Part shown: in pieces, positions 41,921-50,048 of the stretch
How positions within the stretch are numbered: position 1 is the first letter of the stretch
How the letters are laid out: each line of letters starts with the position of its first letter
DNA from: Haloechinothrix_A salitolerans
Lineage (GTDB): Bacteria > Actinomycetota > Actinomycetes > Mycobacteriales > Pseudonocardiaceae
NCBI RefSeq assembly: GCF_039544105.1
Contig: NZ_BAABLA010000116.1
Length of the DNA: 64,000 nt
Reading direction: 5' to 3' (one strand)
Program-made: the position numbers and the translations under genes
The notes under the pieces: model-generated
Database searches by the model: none
What the model was told of the DNA's origin: nothing
Seen by the model: only the letters and a program-made list of their open reading frames with translations

Positions 41921-42063
41921 AAGTGACGACCCTTCGTTGTCCGCGTCAAGCCACACATCGTACCGGCGGCGCGATACGGGGTTCGCACTGCTCGGCGTGT
42001 GTCAGGGCGCATTCACCCGCAGGAGGGTTTCTCCCGCACCACTGGCCTCAACGGTCCCGCACG

Positions 42064-42360
42064 TCACCGTTGTGTGAAGTCCGACAGGTTTCCCTTGGGG
42101 TCCGACCACCGCTCCACCACGGTGTCCACCCAACCGGGTGTATTACCGGAGCGTAGCGCGGCGAGTAGTCGCTCACAGTGATCATGCGGTCCTTCCGCGA
42201 CGACCTCGACCCTACCGTCGGCGAGGTTGCTCGCGTGCCCGACGAGGCCAAGCTCAAGCGCCTTACTACGCGTCCACCAGCGAAAACCGACACCCTGCAC
42301 CGCGCCATGCACCCACGCGGTTAGCCGAGCGTGCTCACGTCCGTCGCTCACGAGATCCAT
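42064..42360 (-). CDS. acyP: acylphosphatase
   Basis: A 98-residue acylphosphatase hydrolysing carboxyl-phosphate bonds such as acetyl-phosphate. The phosphate-binding loop with catalytic Arg is seen in WVHGAVQGVGFRWWTRSKA, and the catalytic Asn in GHASNLADGRVEVVAEGP. Length and fold are standard. Its position just upstream of smc on the same strand is conserved in actinobacteria; the 143-bp gap to smc holds no other gene. Confidence 0.94.
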   Translation of the reverse strand: MDLVSDGREHARLTAWVHGAVQGVGFRWWTRSKALELGLVGHASNLADGRVEVVAEGPHDHCERLLAALRSGNTPGWVDTVVERWSDPKGNLSDFTQR

Positions 42361-42510
42361 GGTGCCGTATTACCCTGCGAGGTCAGGTACGCACTCCACG
42401 ATGCACTGAAAGGTGTCAGGCTCACTCTTCAGTGATACAGTTCGCACCGCCTCCGTGAAATAGCTGTTCTGATGCGACCCCGACCGCATAACCAGGAACA
42501 AGGAGCCTGT

Positions 42511-43188
42511 ATGCCCCCGACTGGCTCTGCCGATGAGCCGCGCGTCACCGTCGCTCCCCCGACCGTCGGCGACGCCAAGTCCCGCAAGGCCGGATACCTC
42601 GCGCTGGTCGCGAGCGGCCTGATCACCGCGACCGCCTTCGCGGGCATCGCGGACATCGCCGGCACCACCATGAACACCGCCAGCCCGCCCCCGACGCAGG
42701 ACTACGAACGCGCGCCGTCCGACCCCTCGAACGGTGAGGAGCTTGTCCCCGGCAACGCGAGCCCCGAACAACGTGACGTCACCGTCAGCGGCGCCGCGTC
42801 CACCGATGAGCTCGCGACGTCGAAGCGGAACACGACCACGCCGACCACGGTGATCATGACCAACCCGGACGGCACCACCACGACCACGGTCATCCGGCCC
42901 GATGGCACGACCACGACGACCACGACGAACTCTACAAGCACGACGAGTTCAGAGACGTCAGAGCGGTCATCGACGTCTACCAGCAGCAGCCCTGATACGA
43001 CGTCCACCTCGGATTCGGAGCCCCCGTCGGAGACGACGGAGACGTCGACCAGCGACTCCCCCAGCCCGACCACGACCGAGACGTCTGAGCCGACCACGAC
43101 GTCCGAGACGACCACGACCACGTCCGACGGCGGCAGCACGACAAGCCAAGGCACGCAAGCCGGTGGCGATGGCGGCGGGGATCAGTAG
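42511..43188 (+). CDS. membrane-anchored or secreted Thr/Ser-rich protein
   Basis: A 225-residue protein starting at ATG 42511 behind AAGGAG. A short basic N-terminal region is followed by a single hydrophobic segment (about residues 27-50, YLALVASGLITATAFAGIAD), then a wholly low-complexity exported part. This contains a PDGTTTTT-type motif twice (about residues 120-145) followed by about 85 residues made almost entirely of Thr, Ser, Glu, Pro and Asp. There are no cysteines and no enzyme motif. It looks like a type II-anchored or cleaved cell-envelope protein, likely O-mannosylated as Thr-rich actinobacterial proteins often are. It is inserted on the opposite strand within the conserved acyP-mutM interval. 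Function unknown. Confidence 0.75.
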   Translation: MPPTGSADEPRVTVAPPTVGDAKSRKAGYLALVASGLITATAFAGIADIAGTTMNTASPPPTQDYERAPSDPSNGEELVPGNASPEQRDVTVSGAASTDELATSKRNTTTPTTVIMTNPDGTTTTTVIRPDGTTTTTTTNSTSTTSSETSERSSTSTSSSPDTTSTSDSEPPSETTETSTSDSPSPTTTETSEPTTTSETTTTTSDGGSTTSQGTQAGGDGGGDQ

Positions 43189-43246
43189 ATCGGCCTAGAC
43201 CGCCACGTTCGAGCCTCTAACGTTCAGTTGATCAACATGTCTGACA

Positions 43247-43275
43247 ACCGCGCCCAATCCGCGACGTGGCGCGGT
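43247..43275. terminator. hairpin between the Thr-rich protein gene and mutM
   Basis: ACCGCGCC (43247-43254) pairs with GGCGCGGT (43268-43275) around a 13-nt loop, in the 134-bp space between convergent genes. The short stem and lack of a T-run make this a modest call. Confidence 0.45.
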
Positions 43276-43322
43276 TTGCTGCGCAACGACGAGCGCGACT
43301 CGCCGTGTGAGCCGCGGCCCGG

Positions 43323-44183
43323 CTAGCCGCGCCGCGGACGCGGCTGACAGCGTGGGCAGAAGTACGATGACCGGTTGGTGAACTTCTCCCGCCGGATGAG
43401 CGCGCCGCAGCGGCCGCACGGCTCGTCCTCGCGCCCATAGACATTCAGTGAGCGGCTGAAGTACCCCGAACTGCCGTTGACGTTCACGTACAGCGAATCG
43501 AACGACGTGCCGCCTGCCGCGAGGGCCTCCGTCATCACCTCGCTGGCGGCGTGCAGCAATCGGGTGGCCGTGGCGGGCGCGAGCCGACCGGTAGGCCGGG
43601 TGCCGTGCAGCTTGGCGCGCCACAGCGCCTCGTCCGCGTAGATGTTGCCGATCCCAGAAATGAGCGTTTGATCCAGCAGGGCGCGCTTGACCTCGGTGCG
43701 TTTGGCACGCAGCCGCACGACCACCTGGGAGGGGTCGAACCGGGCATCCATCGGATCGCGGGCGATGTGTGCGATCGGCTCCGGCACGGCGGTGCCATCG
43801 ACGTCGACCAGCTCGGTGAGGGTGAATCCCCCGAACGTGCGCTGGTCGACAAAGCGCAGCTCGGTGCCGTCGTCGGCGAACCGCAGGCGGATACGCAGGT
43901 GGGGCCCGTCGTCGATGTCGCCGGACTGCACCAGCAGCTGCCCGCTCATGCCGAGGTGGCCGAGCATCGCGTCGCCGGAACTCAGCTCGAACCAGAGATA
44001 CTTGCCCCTGCGTGACACCGCCTCGATGCGCTGACCAGCGAGTCTGCCGCTGAAATCGGCGTCGCCGGGCACGTAACGCCGGATCGCGCGGGGATGCAGG
44101 ACCTCGGCGGCGACGACGGTCCTGCCGGTGACGTACTTCGCGAGACCGGCACGCACGACCTCGACTTCGGGAAGCTCGGGCAC
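43323..44183 (-). CDS. mutM: formamidopyrimidine-DNA glycosylase
   Basis: A base-excision repair glycosylase/AP lyase for 8-oxoguanine and formamidopyrimidines. The 286-residue protein starts (GTG)-PELPEVEVVRAGL: after Met removal the catalytic Pro2 and Glu3 are exposed, which fixes the start at 44183. It also has GRTVVAAEVLHPRAIRRYV, GRRGKYL-like SRRGKYLWFELSSG, LISGIGNIYADEALWRAKLH, and the C-terminal zinc finger CGRCGALIRREKF...YFCPRC. It is 8 nt downstream of rnc. It is notable that this window also encodes a probable deaminase for the free base 8-oxoguanine. Confidence 0.96.
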   Translation of the reverse strand: MPELPEVEVVRAGLAKYVTGRTVVAAEVLHPRAIRRYVPGDADFSGRLAGQRIEAVSRRGKYLWFELSSGDAMLGHLGMSGQLLVQSGDIDDGPHLRIRLRFADDGTELRFVDQRTFGGFTLTELVDVDGTAVPEPIAHIARDPMDARFDPSQVVVRLRAKRTEVKRALLDQTLISGIGNIYADEALWRAKLHGTRPTGRLAPATATRLLHAASEVMTEALAAGGTSFDSLYVNVNGSSGYFSRSLNVYGREDEPCGRCGALIRREKFTNRSSYFCPRCQPRPRRG

Positions 44184-44191
44184 GGCCGCCG

Positions 44192-44959
44192 TCAGCTCGC
44201 GGCGTCGTCGGCCGAGGAGGACGCCGCGCCCGCGGTGGAACTCAACTCCGCCGACAGCGCCCGCCACGCCATCTCGGCGGCGTTTTGCTCGGCTTCCTTC
44301 TTCGTGGAACCACTGCCGCTGCCCCGCTCGTCATCGTTCACGATGACGGTCGCGGTGAACTCCTTCTGGTGGTCCGGTCCGGTGTCGACCACCTTGTACT
44401 CCGGCACGCCGAGCGAGGCGGACGCCGTCAGCTCCTGCAGGCTGGTCTTCCAGTCGAGTCCAGCACCCCGCAGCGGCGCCTCGGCCAGCAGGTCACCGAA
44501 CAAGCGGTGCACGAGTTCCCTGGCGACGTCGATGCCGTGTTCCAGGTAGACCGCCCCGATCATCGCCTCAAGGCCGTCGGCCAGGATGCTGGCCTTGTCC
44601 CTGCCGCCGGTCATCTCCTCGCCCTTGCCGAGCAGGAGATGCGCGCCGAGCCCGCCGTCACCGAGCCCTCTGGCGACGCCGGCGAGCGCGTGCATGTTCA
44701 CCACGCTGGCACGCAGCTTGGCGAGCTGCCCCTCCGGCAGGTCAGGGTGCTCGTTGTAGAGGTGGTCAGTGATCACGAGACCGAGCACGGCGTCCCCAAG
44801 GAACTCCAAGCGCTCGTTCGGCGGCAACCCACCGTTCTCGTACGCGTAGGAGCGGTGGGTCAACGCGAGGGTGAGCAGCTCATCCCGCAGTTCGACACCC
44901 AGCGCCCGCAAGAGCGGCGTGGTGTCGGACGCGGGACCGCTCACCGTGTTCGACGCCAT
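44192..44959 (-). CDS. rnc: ribonuclease III
   Basis: A 255-residue double-strand-specific endoribonuclease for rRNA and mRNA processing. The catalytic signature NERLEFLGDAVLGLVITDHL and the second metal-ligand region DKASILADGLEAMIGAVYLE are intact, followed by a double-stranded RNA-binding domain (DWKTSLQELTASASLGVPEY; GSGSTKKEAEQNAAEMAWRA). The tail is Ser/Ala-rich. It is in an operon with rpmF upstream (14 nt) and mutM downstream (8 nt). Confidence 0.97.
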   Translation of the reverse strand: MASNTVSGPASDTTPLLRALGVELRDELLTLALTHRSYAYENGGLPPNERLEFLGDAVLGLVITDHLYNEHPDLPEGQLAKLRASVVNMHALAGVARGLGDGGLGAHLLLGKGEEMTGGRDKASILADGLEAMIGAVYLEHGIDVARELVHRLFGDLLAEAPLRGAGLDWKTSLQELTASASLGVPEYKVVDTGPDHQKEFTATVIVNDDERGSGSGSTKKEAEQNAAEMAWRALSAELSSTAGAASSSADDAAS

Positions 44960-44973
44960 CTCGCCTCAGCCGA

Positions 44974-45156
44974 TCAAGCAGGCTCGACGACCTGACGACC
45001 GGAGTACTGACCGCAGTTCGGGCAGGCGACATGCTGCGGCTTGAGCTCCTTGCACGCGCGGTTGGCGCAAGGCACGAGGTGCACGGCGCTCGCCTTCCAC
45101 TGCGAGCGGCGGGACCGCGTGTTGGAGCGCGACATCTTCCGCTTCGGGACAGCCAC
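44974..45156 (-). CDS. rpmF: 50S ribosomal protein L32
   Basis: A 60-residue, basic ribosomal protein: AVPKRKMSRSNTRSRRSQWK at the N-terminus and a zinc-ribbon with four cysteines (CANRAC and CPNCG), so this is the zinc-binding form. It precedes rnc by 14 nt and follows the DUF177 gene after 115 nt, the usual DUF177-rpmF-rnc order. Confidence 0.96.
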   Translation of the reverse strand: MAVPKRKMSRSNTRSRRSQWKASAVHLVPCANRACKELKPQHVACPNCGQYSGRQVVEPA

Positions 45157-45271
45157 GACTACCTCTCCTCATTCTGGTCAGCTCGCACGGCGAGCATGTT
45201 TCGGTCTGTGTTGGTGCGGACATCGCGCCCGCGAAGTCCATGGCGACGACACTGCCCTCACCGCGGCACGG

Positions 45272-45883
45272 TCACTGCCTGTCGCCTTCGGCGGGCGGCG
45301 TATCCGAGCCGGGCTCGCCAAAGCGTTCGACAAGCGCTGCCCACCGAGGGTCTATCTTCTCATGGCCGTGTCTCGGTTCGAGATCGGCCCACTTGATCCC
45401 GCAGTCGGCGCACAGTCCCTGGCAGTCTGGCGCGCACAACGGCACCTGCGGCAGCGCGAGGACCGCCGCGTCGCGCACCATGGGCTCCAGATCGACCAGA
45501 TCATCAACGAGGCGGCTGACCTCGTCTTCCTCGGTGGTCTCCTCGGTGGCGGAGTCCGGGTAGGCGAACAGCTCGGTGAACCGCACCGAGACCTCCTCGG
45601 CGATGGGGTCGAGGCAACGCGAGCAGGCGCCCTCGATCGGGGCGGTGGCCTCGCCAGAGACCAGCACACCCTCAACAACGGCCTCCAGCAGGGCGTCGAG
45701 CGTGAACTCCGCCCCTGCTGGCACCTCGATGACGCCCGAGACGCCGAGCGGCTCTGGCACCGGAAGCTGACGCCGCACGGTGCGGCTGCTGCCCGCGCGC
45801 CTGCCAAGGTCCTTGGTGTCGATGACCCACGGATCGCGCGGATCGAGTGCGGCCGATCGCTCGGCGCGGTGCATGTCTGACAT
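45272..45883 (-). CDS. YceD/DUF177 family protein
   Basis: A protein of about 203 residues of the YceD family, which is genetically linked to rpmF across bacteria and implicated in 23S rRNA/50S biogenesis. Visible features are GRRAGSSRTVRRQLPVPEPL, CSRCLDPIAEEVSVRFTELF with a CxxC, an acidic segment (SATEETTEEDEVSRLVDD), and the C-terminal CAPDCQGLCADCGIKWADL with further cysteines, probably binding metal. The start is uncertain: ATG 45883, ATG 45874 and GTG 45904 are possible, with a GAGG near the first two. Confidence 0.9.
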   Translation of the reverse strand: MSDMHRAERSAALDPRDPWVIDTKDLGRRAGSSRTVRRQLPVPEPLGVSGVIEVPAGAEFTLDALLEAVVEGVLVSGEATAPIEGACSRCLDPIAEEVSVRFTELFAYPDSATEETTEEDEVSRLVDDLVDLEPMVRDAAVLALPQVPLCAPDCQGLCADCGIKWADLEPRHGHEKIDPRWAALVERFGEPGSDTPPAEGDRQ

Positions 45884-45928
45884 CACCTCAAGCCTACCGG
45901 TCACGTCGGTGGCACCGGCCGAGAGACC

Positions 45929-46648
45929 TCAGTAGTCGTAGCCGTTGCGGGAGTAACCGCTCGCGTTGCCAACGGCGCCGCGCAAGTGGTGACGCCCCTG
46001 GTCGACGGTGCGCAGCGTCTGCGAGAGCAGGTCCGAGAACTCCGCGAGCTTCTCGTCGACATACGCGTCGCAGTCGGCGCGCTGCCGGTCGGCCTCGGCG
46101 TTGGCGTCATCGACGATGCGGGCCGCCTCGTTGTGGGACGCGCGCACCACCTCGGTGTCGGCCACCAGCCGTGCCTGCTCAGCGAGACCTTCCTGCACCG
46201 AGCGATCGTAGGCGTCCCTGCCCGCCTCGATCATGCGTTCCGACTCGCCCCGCGCCCGCTCGGTCAGCTGGTCGTACTCCGCGCGACCGGCAGCGACCGC
46301 CCGGTCGGCCTCCGCGTCGGCGTCGGCGAGGATCGCCTCCGCCTGCGCGCGAGCGTCCGCGACAAGTCGTTCCGCCTCCGCGCGCGCGTCGGCGCGGGTC
46401 TGCTCCGCGTCGGTGTTGGCCGAGTTGATCGTCTCGTCGGCCTGCTGCCTGGCGGTGTTGAGGATCTCGTCGCGTTTATCCAGGACGTCCTGCGCGTCGT
46501 CCACCTCACCGGGCAGCGCGTCCCGGACGTCATCAAGGAGTTCGAGAACATCGCCACGCGGCACGACACAACTGGACGTCATCGGCACACCGCGTGCCTC
46601 TTCCACGATCGTGACGAGTTCGTCGAGAGCCTCGAACACGCGATACAC
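45929..46648 (-). CDS. sepIVA: DivIVA-domain cell division protein SepIVA-like
   Basis: A 239-residue, mostly coiled-coil protein. The N-terminal YRVFEALDELVTIVEEARGV and VPRGDVLELLDDVRDALPGE resemble the mycobacterial septation factor SepIVA, followed by a long Ala/Glu/Arg heptad region (about 70-200). The tail ends in Gly-Tyr-Tyr-rich residues. In mycobacteria the orthologue lies in the same place beside the DUF177-rnc-mutM genes and is needed for division. GTG 46648 was chosen because AAGGAGACTGCC precedes it. Confidence 0.88.
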   Translation of the reverse strand: MYRVFEALDELVTIVEEARGVPMTSSCVVPRGDVLELLDDVRDALPGEVDDAQDVLDKRDEILNTARQQADETINSANTDAEQTRADARAEAERLVADARAQAEAILADADAEADRAVAAGRAEYDQLTERARGESERMIEAGRDAYDRSVQEGLAEQARLVADTEVVRASHNEAARIVDDANAEADRQRADCDAYVDEKLAEFSDLLSQTLRTVDQGRHHLRGAVGNASGYSRNGYDY

Positions 46649-46743
46649 GGCAGTCTCCTTGGGCCTTGCTGAGTTTGCTTGCTCCAAGTCTGCCCCGAGA
46701 CGCCACGAAACGGGCGCACGTGCGTGATTGTTGGGCGTGTTGC

Positions 46744-47226
46744 TCAGCTGTTCTCGCGGATCCGGCGCAGCAACTCCTCGCGCACGTGGTCCGGCACCAG
46801 CCCGGTCACGTCACCGCCGTGGGTGGCGACCTCTTTGATCAGCGAGCTGGATAGGAAGCTGAATTCCGGGTTGGTCGACATGAACAGCGTGTCGACGCCG
46901 GAAAGCCGCTTGTTCATCTGCGCCATCTGCAGCTCGTAGTCGAAGTCGCTGACCGCGCGCAGGCCCTTCGTGATCGCCGCGATGGCGTTCTCGGTGCAAT
47001 AGTCGACAAGCAGGCCGTACCACGAGTCGATCCGGACGTTCGGCAGGTGCGCGGTGACCGTGCGCAGCATGTCCATGCGCTCATCGATGGAGAACAAGCC
47101 TTTCTTGCTCTTGTTGATCAGCACCGCGACCACGACCTCGTCGAAGAGACCGGCCGACCGCTCGATGACGTCGAGGTGGCCGTTGGTGACGGGGTCGTAC
47201 GATCCGGGACACACCGCTCGCCGCAT
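46744..47226 (-). CDS. coaD: phosphopantetheine adenylyltransferase
   Basis: The penultimate step of coenzyme A synthesis, transferring AMP to 4'-phosphopantetheine. The 160-residue nucleotidyltransferase has the GSYDPVTNGHLDVIERS motif with the T/HxGH signature, the pantetheine-binding KKGLFSIDERMDML, ITKGLRAVSDFDYELQMAQM, and TNPEFSFLSSSLIKEVA. Standard length. It is 47 nt downstream of rsmD on the same strand, the conserved rsmD-coaD pair. Confidence 0.97.
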   Translation of the reverse strand: MRRAVCPGSYDPVTNGHLDVIERSAGLFDEVVVAVLINKSKKGLFSIDERMDMLRTVTAHLPNVRIDSWYGLLVDYCTENAIAAITKGLRAVSDFDYELQMAQMNKRLSGVDTLFMSTNPEFSFLSSSLIKEVATHGGDVTGLVPDHVREELLRRIRENS

Positions 47227-47273
47227 GCAGCGGACCGTAGCACCCTCACCGGTGGCCCGTTGGCGTGAGTGGC

Positions 47274-47828
47274 TCAGGCCACGTACTCGGCGCGATCCAG
47301 CCTAGTGCCGCCATACGTGCGGGGACGCAGCCGCCGGTATCCGGCTGGCCAGTCGACCTCGGGGGTCTTTCTCTCCCGCTCGACGACGATCAGCGCGTCC
47401 GGTGTAAGCCACCCACGGGTGGCCAGTGACGTCAGGGCCTGTTGGATTTCATCGTTGGTCACCGCGTAGGGCGGGTCGAACAACACGAGATGGAACGTCG
47501 TGGGCGCTGGTTCAGCGACAACCGTGGTGACGGCGCCGGGGCGGACGGTGCCACCGAGGGCGAGGGCGTCGACATTCGCACGCAGATCGGCCAGCGCTCG
47601 CCGGTCGGACTCCACGAAGTAGGCGTCCGCCGCCCCCCTGGACAGCGCCTCAAGCCCGAGCGCGCCAGAGCCCGCGTAGAGGTCGAGCACCCTGGCGTTC
47701 TCGACATCCCCAGCAGCGTCGAGGGCGTTGAACAGCGCCTCTCTCACCCGCTCGGCCGTCGGCCGCGTGCCGCGCGGTGGCACGCGCAATCGCCTGCCAC
47801 CGGCCGAGCCCGACACAATCCTCGTCAC
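47274..47828 (-). CDS. rsmD: 16S rRNA (guanine966-N2)-methyltransferase RsmD
   Basis: A 184-residue class I methyltransferase modifying G966 of 16S rRNA. RIVSGSAGGRRLRVPPRGTR and PTAERVREALFNAL are diagnostic of RsmD; SAM motif I is VLDLYAGSGALGLEALSRGA and the catalytic motif IV is LVLFDPPYAVTNDE. GTG 47828 was chosen as the family start; the frame stays open far upstream but that region is antisense to the helicase-like gene. It precedes coaD. Confidence 0.96.
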   Translation of the reverse strand: MTRIVSGSAGGRRLRVPPRGTRPTAERVREALFNALDAAGDVENARVLDLYAGSGALGLEALSRGAADAYFVESDRRALADLRANVDALALGGTVRPGAVTTVVAEPAPTTFHLVLFDPPYAVTNDEIQQALTSLATRGWLTPDALIVVERERKTPEVDWPAGYRRLRPRTYGGTRLDRAEYVA

Positions 47829-47924
47829 GCCCCGATATTGGCGTATGCGGGTGAGGTGGCGTGGCGGTGGGGGGGTGGCGGGAAGGCGTATTCTCGACGT
47901 TCCCCTCATCACTAGGAGCGCCGC

Positions 47925-50048
47925 GTGTCGGAACCTCGGGTCAGGCGAGCCGAGATCGCACTGGAGCAGGCCCACGTCGACCGGGTGTACGCACGCCTCG
48001 GCGAGTTGCGCGAGAGCGCGGAGCAGATGCGCTCCAAGGGCTACGAGATCGGTCACGGCGCACAGCAGGAAGCCGTCTTCGAGCAGGCGTCGATGCTGTT
48101 CGAGCGGGACATGATGGTCTTTCACGCGAACCAGACCCTGCACACGCTGGACGCCGAGTACGAGGGCCTGGTCTTCGGGCGCCTCGACTACACCGAATGC
48201 GGGGAGCCGATCTATGTCGGCAGGCTCGGCATCCGCGACGCGGACTTCGACAACGTCGTCACGGACTGGCGCGCGCCAGCGTCCGCACCGTTCTACCAGG
48301 CCACGGCGCAAGAGCCGATGGATGTCATTCGGAGACGCGTCATCCGCTGCTCCGGCGCTGAGGTACTCGACGTCGATGATGACGTGCTCATGGCGAGCGC
48401 GGTACCGGACGACATGGTGATCGTCGGTGAGGGCGCGCTGATGGCCGCGCTCGGTCGCGCCAAGGGCGACCGGATGCGCGACATCGTCGCCACGATCCAG
48501 AAGGAACAGGACGACGTCATCCGCGCGCCGTGGCGCGGCGTCACGGAGATCACCGGCGGACCGGGCACCGGCAAGACGGCGGTCGCGCTGCATCGGGCGG
48601 CGTACCTGCTGTACCGGCACCGCCGGCAACTCGGCGGAGCCGGGGTGCTTGTCATCGGACCGTCCGGGGTGTTCACCAGCTACATCTCGCGCGTGTTGCC
48701 CGCGATGGGCGAGACCGACGTCGAACTGCGTGCGCTCGGCGAGGTGCTGGACGGCTTCACCGCCGAGCACGTCGACCCTGCCGCGGTCGCCGCGATCAAG
48801 GGCTCGCTGCGGATGCGCAAGGTGCTGCAGCGGGCGATTCGCGACACCCCGCCGGACGTGCCGACGCGGCTGCGCATGGTCTACCAGGGCCAGGTGCTCA
48901 CCCTGGAGCGTGACGCACTCGAACGAGTAAGAAAGCGGGTGCTTGCCAGCGGCGGCCAACCGAACCGCATTCGAGTGCGCGCAGCTGAGGCGCTGCTTGA
49001 GGCACTGGCGGACGTGGCTGAGCAGGCAGCCCGGGATGACGGCGAGGCGATCTCCCCCGCGCGGCGCGCCGATCTGATCACCGAACTGGGCGAACGGATG
49101 GAGTTCCATCGGTTCCTCGTCGTCTGGTGGCCGGTGCTGTACCCGGACGAGGTGTTGAGCTGGCTGGGTGACCCTGGGCGGCTGGCAAGGGCCGCGCGCA
49201 CGACGTTGACATCGGACGAGGTGGCGTTGCTGTCGGCGTCGTTCGCGGACCGCTCCCGGGGGTTCTCCGTCGCGGATATCGCGTTGTTGGACGAGCTGCG
49301 GGTGTTGGTCGGCAAGCCGCGCCGCAGGCGGCGCACCGTGGAGAGCCCCGAGCCGGAGCGCGGCGAGCACGCCGGACGACACCGGCCCGAGCACTACGAC
49401 GAGTACTCGCACATCGTCGTCGACGAGTCGCAAGACCTGTCCCCGATGCAGTGGCGAATGGTCGGTAGGCGGGGCAAGTACGCCAGCTGGACCGTGGTGG
49501 GCGATCCGGTGCAAAGCTCGTGGCCGGACACCGCGGAAGCCCAGGCGGCGGCCACTGAGGCGTTCGGGGCGCGCACCACTCGCAGGCGATTCACCCTACG
49601 CACCAACTACCGCAACTCGGCGGAAATCTTCGACCTGGCCGCGCGCGTCGTCGCGGACGCGGCCGAACCGGGCGAGCTGCCTCAGGCGGTGCGCCGGACC
49701 GGGGCGGAACCGGAGGTGCGCGACGTCGACGTCGCTGAACTGAAGAGTGCCGTGCCCGCCGCCGCCGAGGAGTTGCTGCGGTCGGTCGAGGGCACGGTCG
49801 GCGTGATCAGCGCGATGGAGCGGGTGCCGCACGTCGAGAAGTGGGTGTCGACGCTGGCCGACGAGCGCCTGAAGGTGGTCGGCAGCCTGGACAGCAAGGG
49901 CCTGGAGTACGACGCTGTCGTCCTGGTCGAGCCGCGCGAGCTGATCGCGGAGTCGACAACCGGCACCCGGCTGCTCTACGTCGCCCTGACCCGCGCCACG
50001 CAACGGCTGGTCGTGCTGGCTTCTGATCGGAGCTGGCTGGCGGAGTGA
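47925..50048 (+). CDS. HelD/HelR-like RNA polymerase-associated ATPase (UvrD-type)
   Basis: A 707-residue SF1-type ATPase. A long N-terminal coiled coil (about residues 5-70) precedes Walker A EITGGPGTGKTAVALHRAAY. Walker B is IVVDESQDLSPMQW, followed by DPVQSSWPDTAEA, LRTNYRNSAEIFDLA and the C-terminal LLYVALTRATQRLVVL. The long N-terminal hairpin, inserted middle and lack of DNA-helicase accessory domains fit the HelD family, which displaces or recycles stalled RNA polymerase; the actinobacterial HelR branch protects polymerase from rifamycins. I saw no rifamycin-associated palindrome in the short upstream region. AGGAG precedes GTG 47925. Ends flush against the convergent cyclase gene. Confidence 0.85.
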   Translation: MSEPRVRRAEIALEQAHVDRVYARLGELRESAEQMRSKGYEIGHGAQQEAVFEQASMLFERDMMVFHANQTLHTLDAEYEGLVFGRLDYTECGEPIYVGRLGIRDADFDNVVTDWRAPASAPFYQATAQEPMDVIRRRVIRCSGAEVLDVDDDVLMASAVPDDMVIVGEGALMAALGRAKGDRMRDIVATIQKEQDDVIRAPWRGVTEITGGPGTGKTAVALHRAAYLLYRHRRQLGGAGVLVIGPSGVFTSYISRVLPAMGETDVELRALGEVLDGFTAEHVDPAAVAAIKGSLRMRKVLQRAIRDTPPDVPTRLRMVYQGQVLTLERDALERVRKRVLASGGQPNRIRVRAAEALLEALADVAEQAARDDGEAISPARRADLITELGERMEFHRFLVVWWPVLYPDEVLSWLGDPGRLARAARTTLTSDEVALLSASFADRSRGFSVADIALLDELRVLVGKPRRRRRTVESPEPERGEHAGRHRPEHYDEYSHIVVDESQDLSPMQWRMVGRRGKYASWTVVGDPVQSSWPDTAEAQAAATEAFGARTTRRRFTLRTNYRNSAEIFDLAARVVADAAEPGELPQAVRRTGAEPEVRDVDVAELKSAVPAAAEELLRSVEGTVGVISAMERVPHVEKWVSTLADERLKVVGSLDSKGLEYDAVVLVEPRELIAESTTGTRLLYVALTRATQRLVVLASDRSWLAE

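Noticed and set aside
38441..41926. Several long plus-strand frames (up to 562 codons) opposite smc
   Set aside because: Antisense to the coiled-coil regions of SMC, whose repetitive Glu/Ala codons keep the other strand open.
47829..47924. Rifamycin-associated element before the HelD/HelR-like gene
   Set aside because: No long GC palindrome of the expected kind is present; the region is a G-rich stretch and a normal ribosome-binding site.
47829..49514. Very long upstream extension of the rsmD frame across the HelD-like gene
   Set aside because: RsmD begins at GTG 47828 with its family motif; the extension is antisense to the ATPase gene and has no homology.
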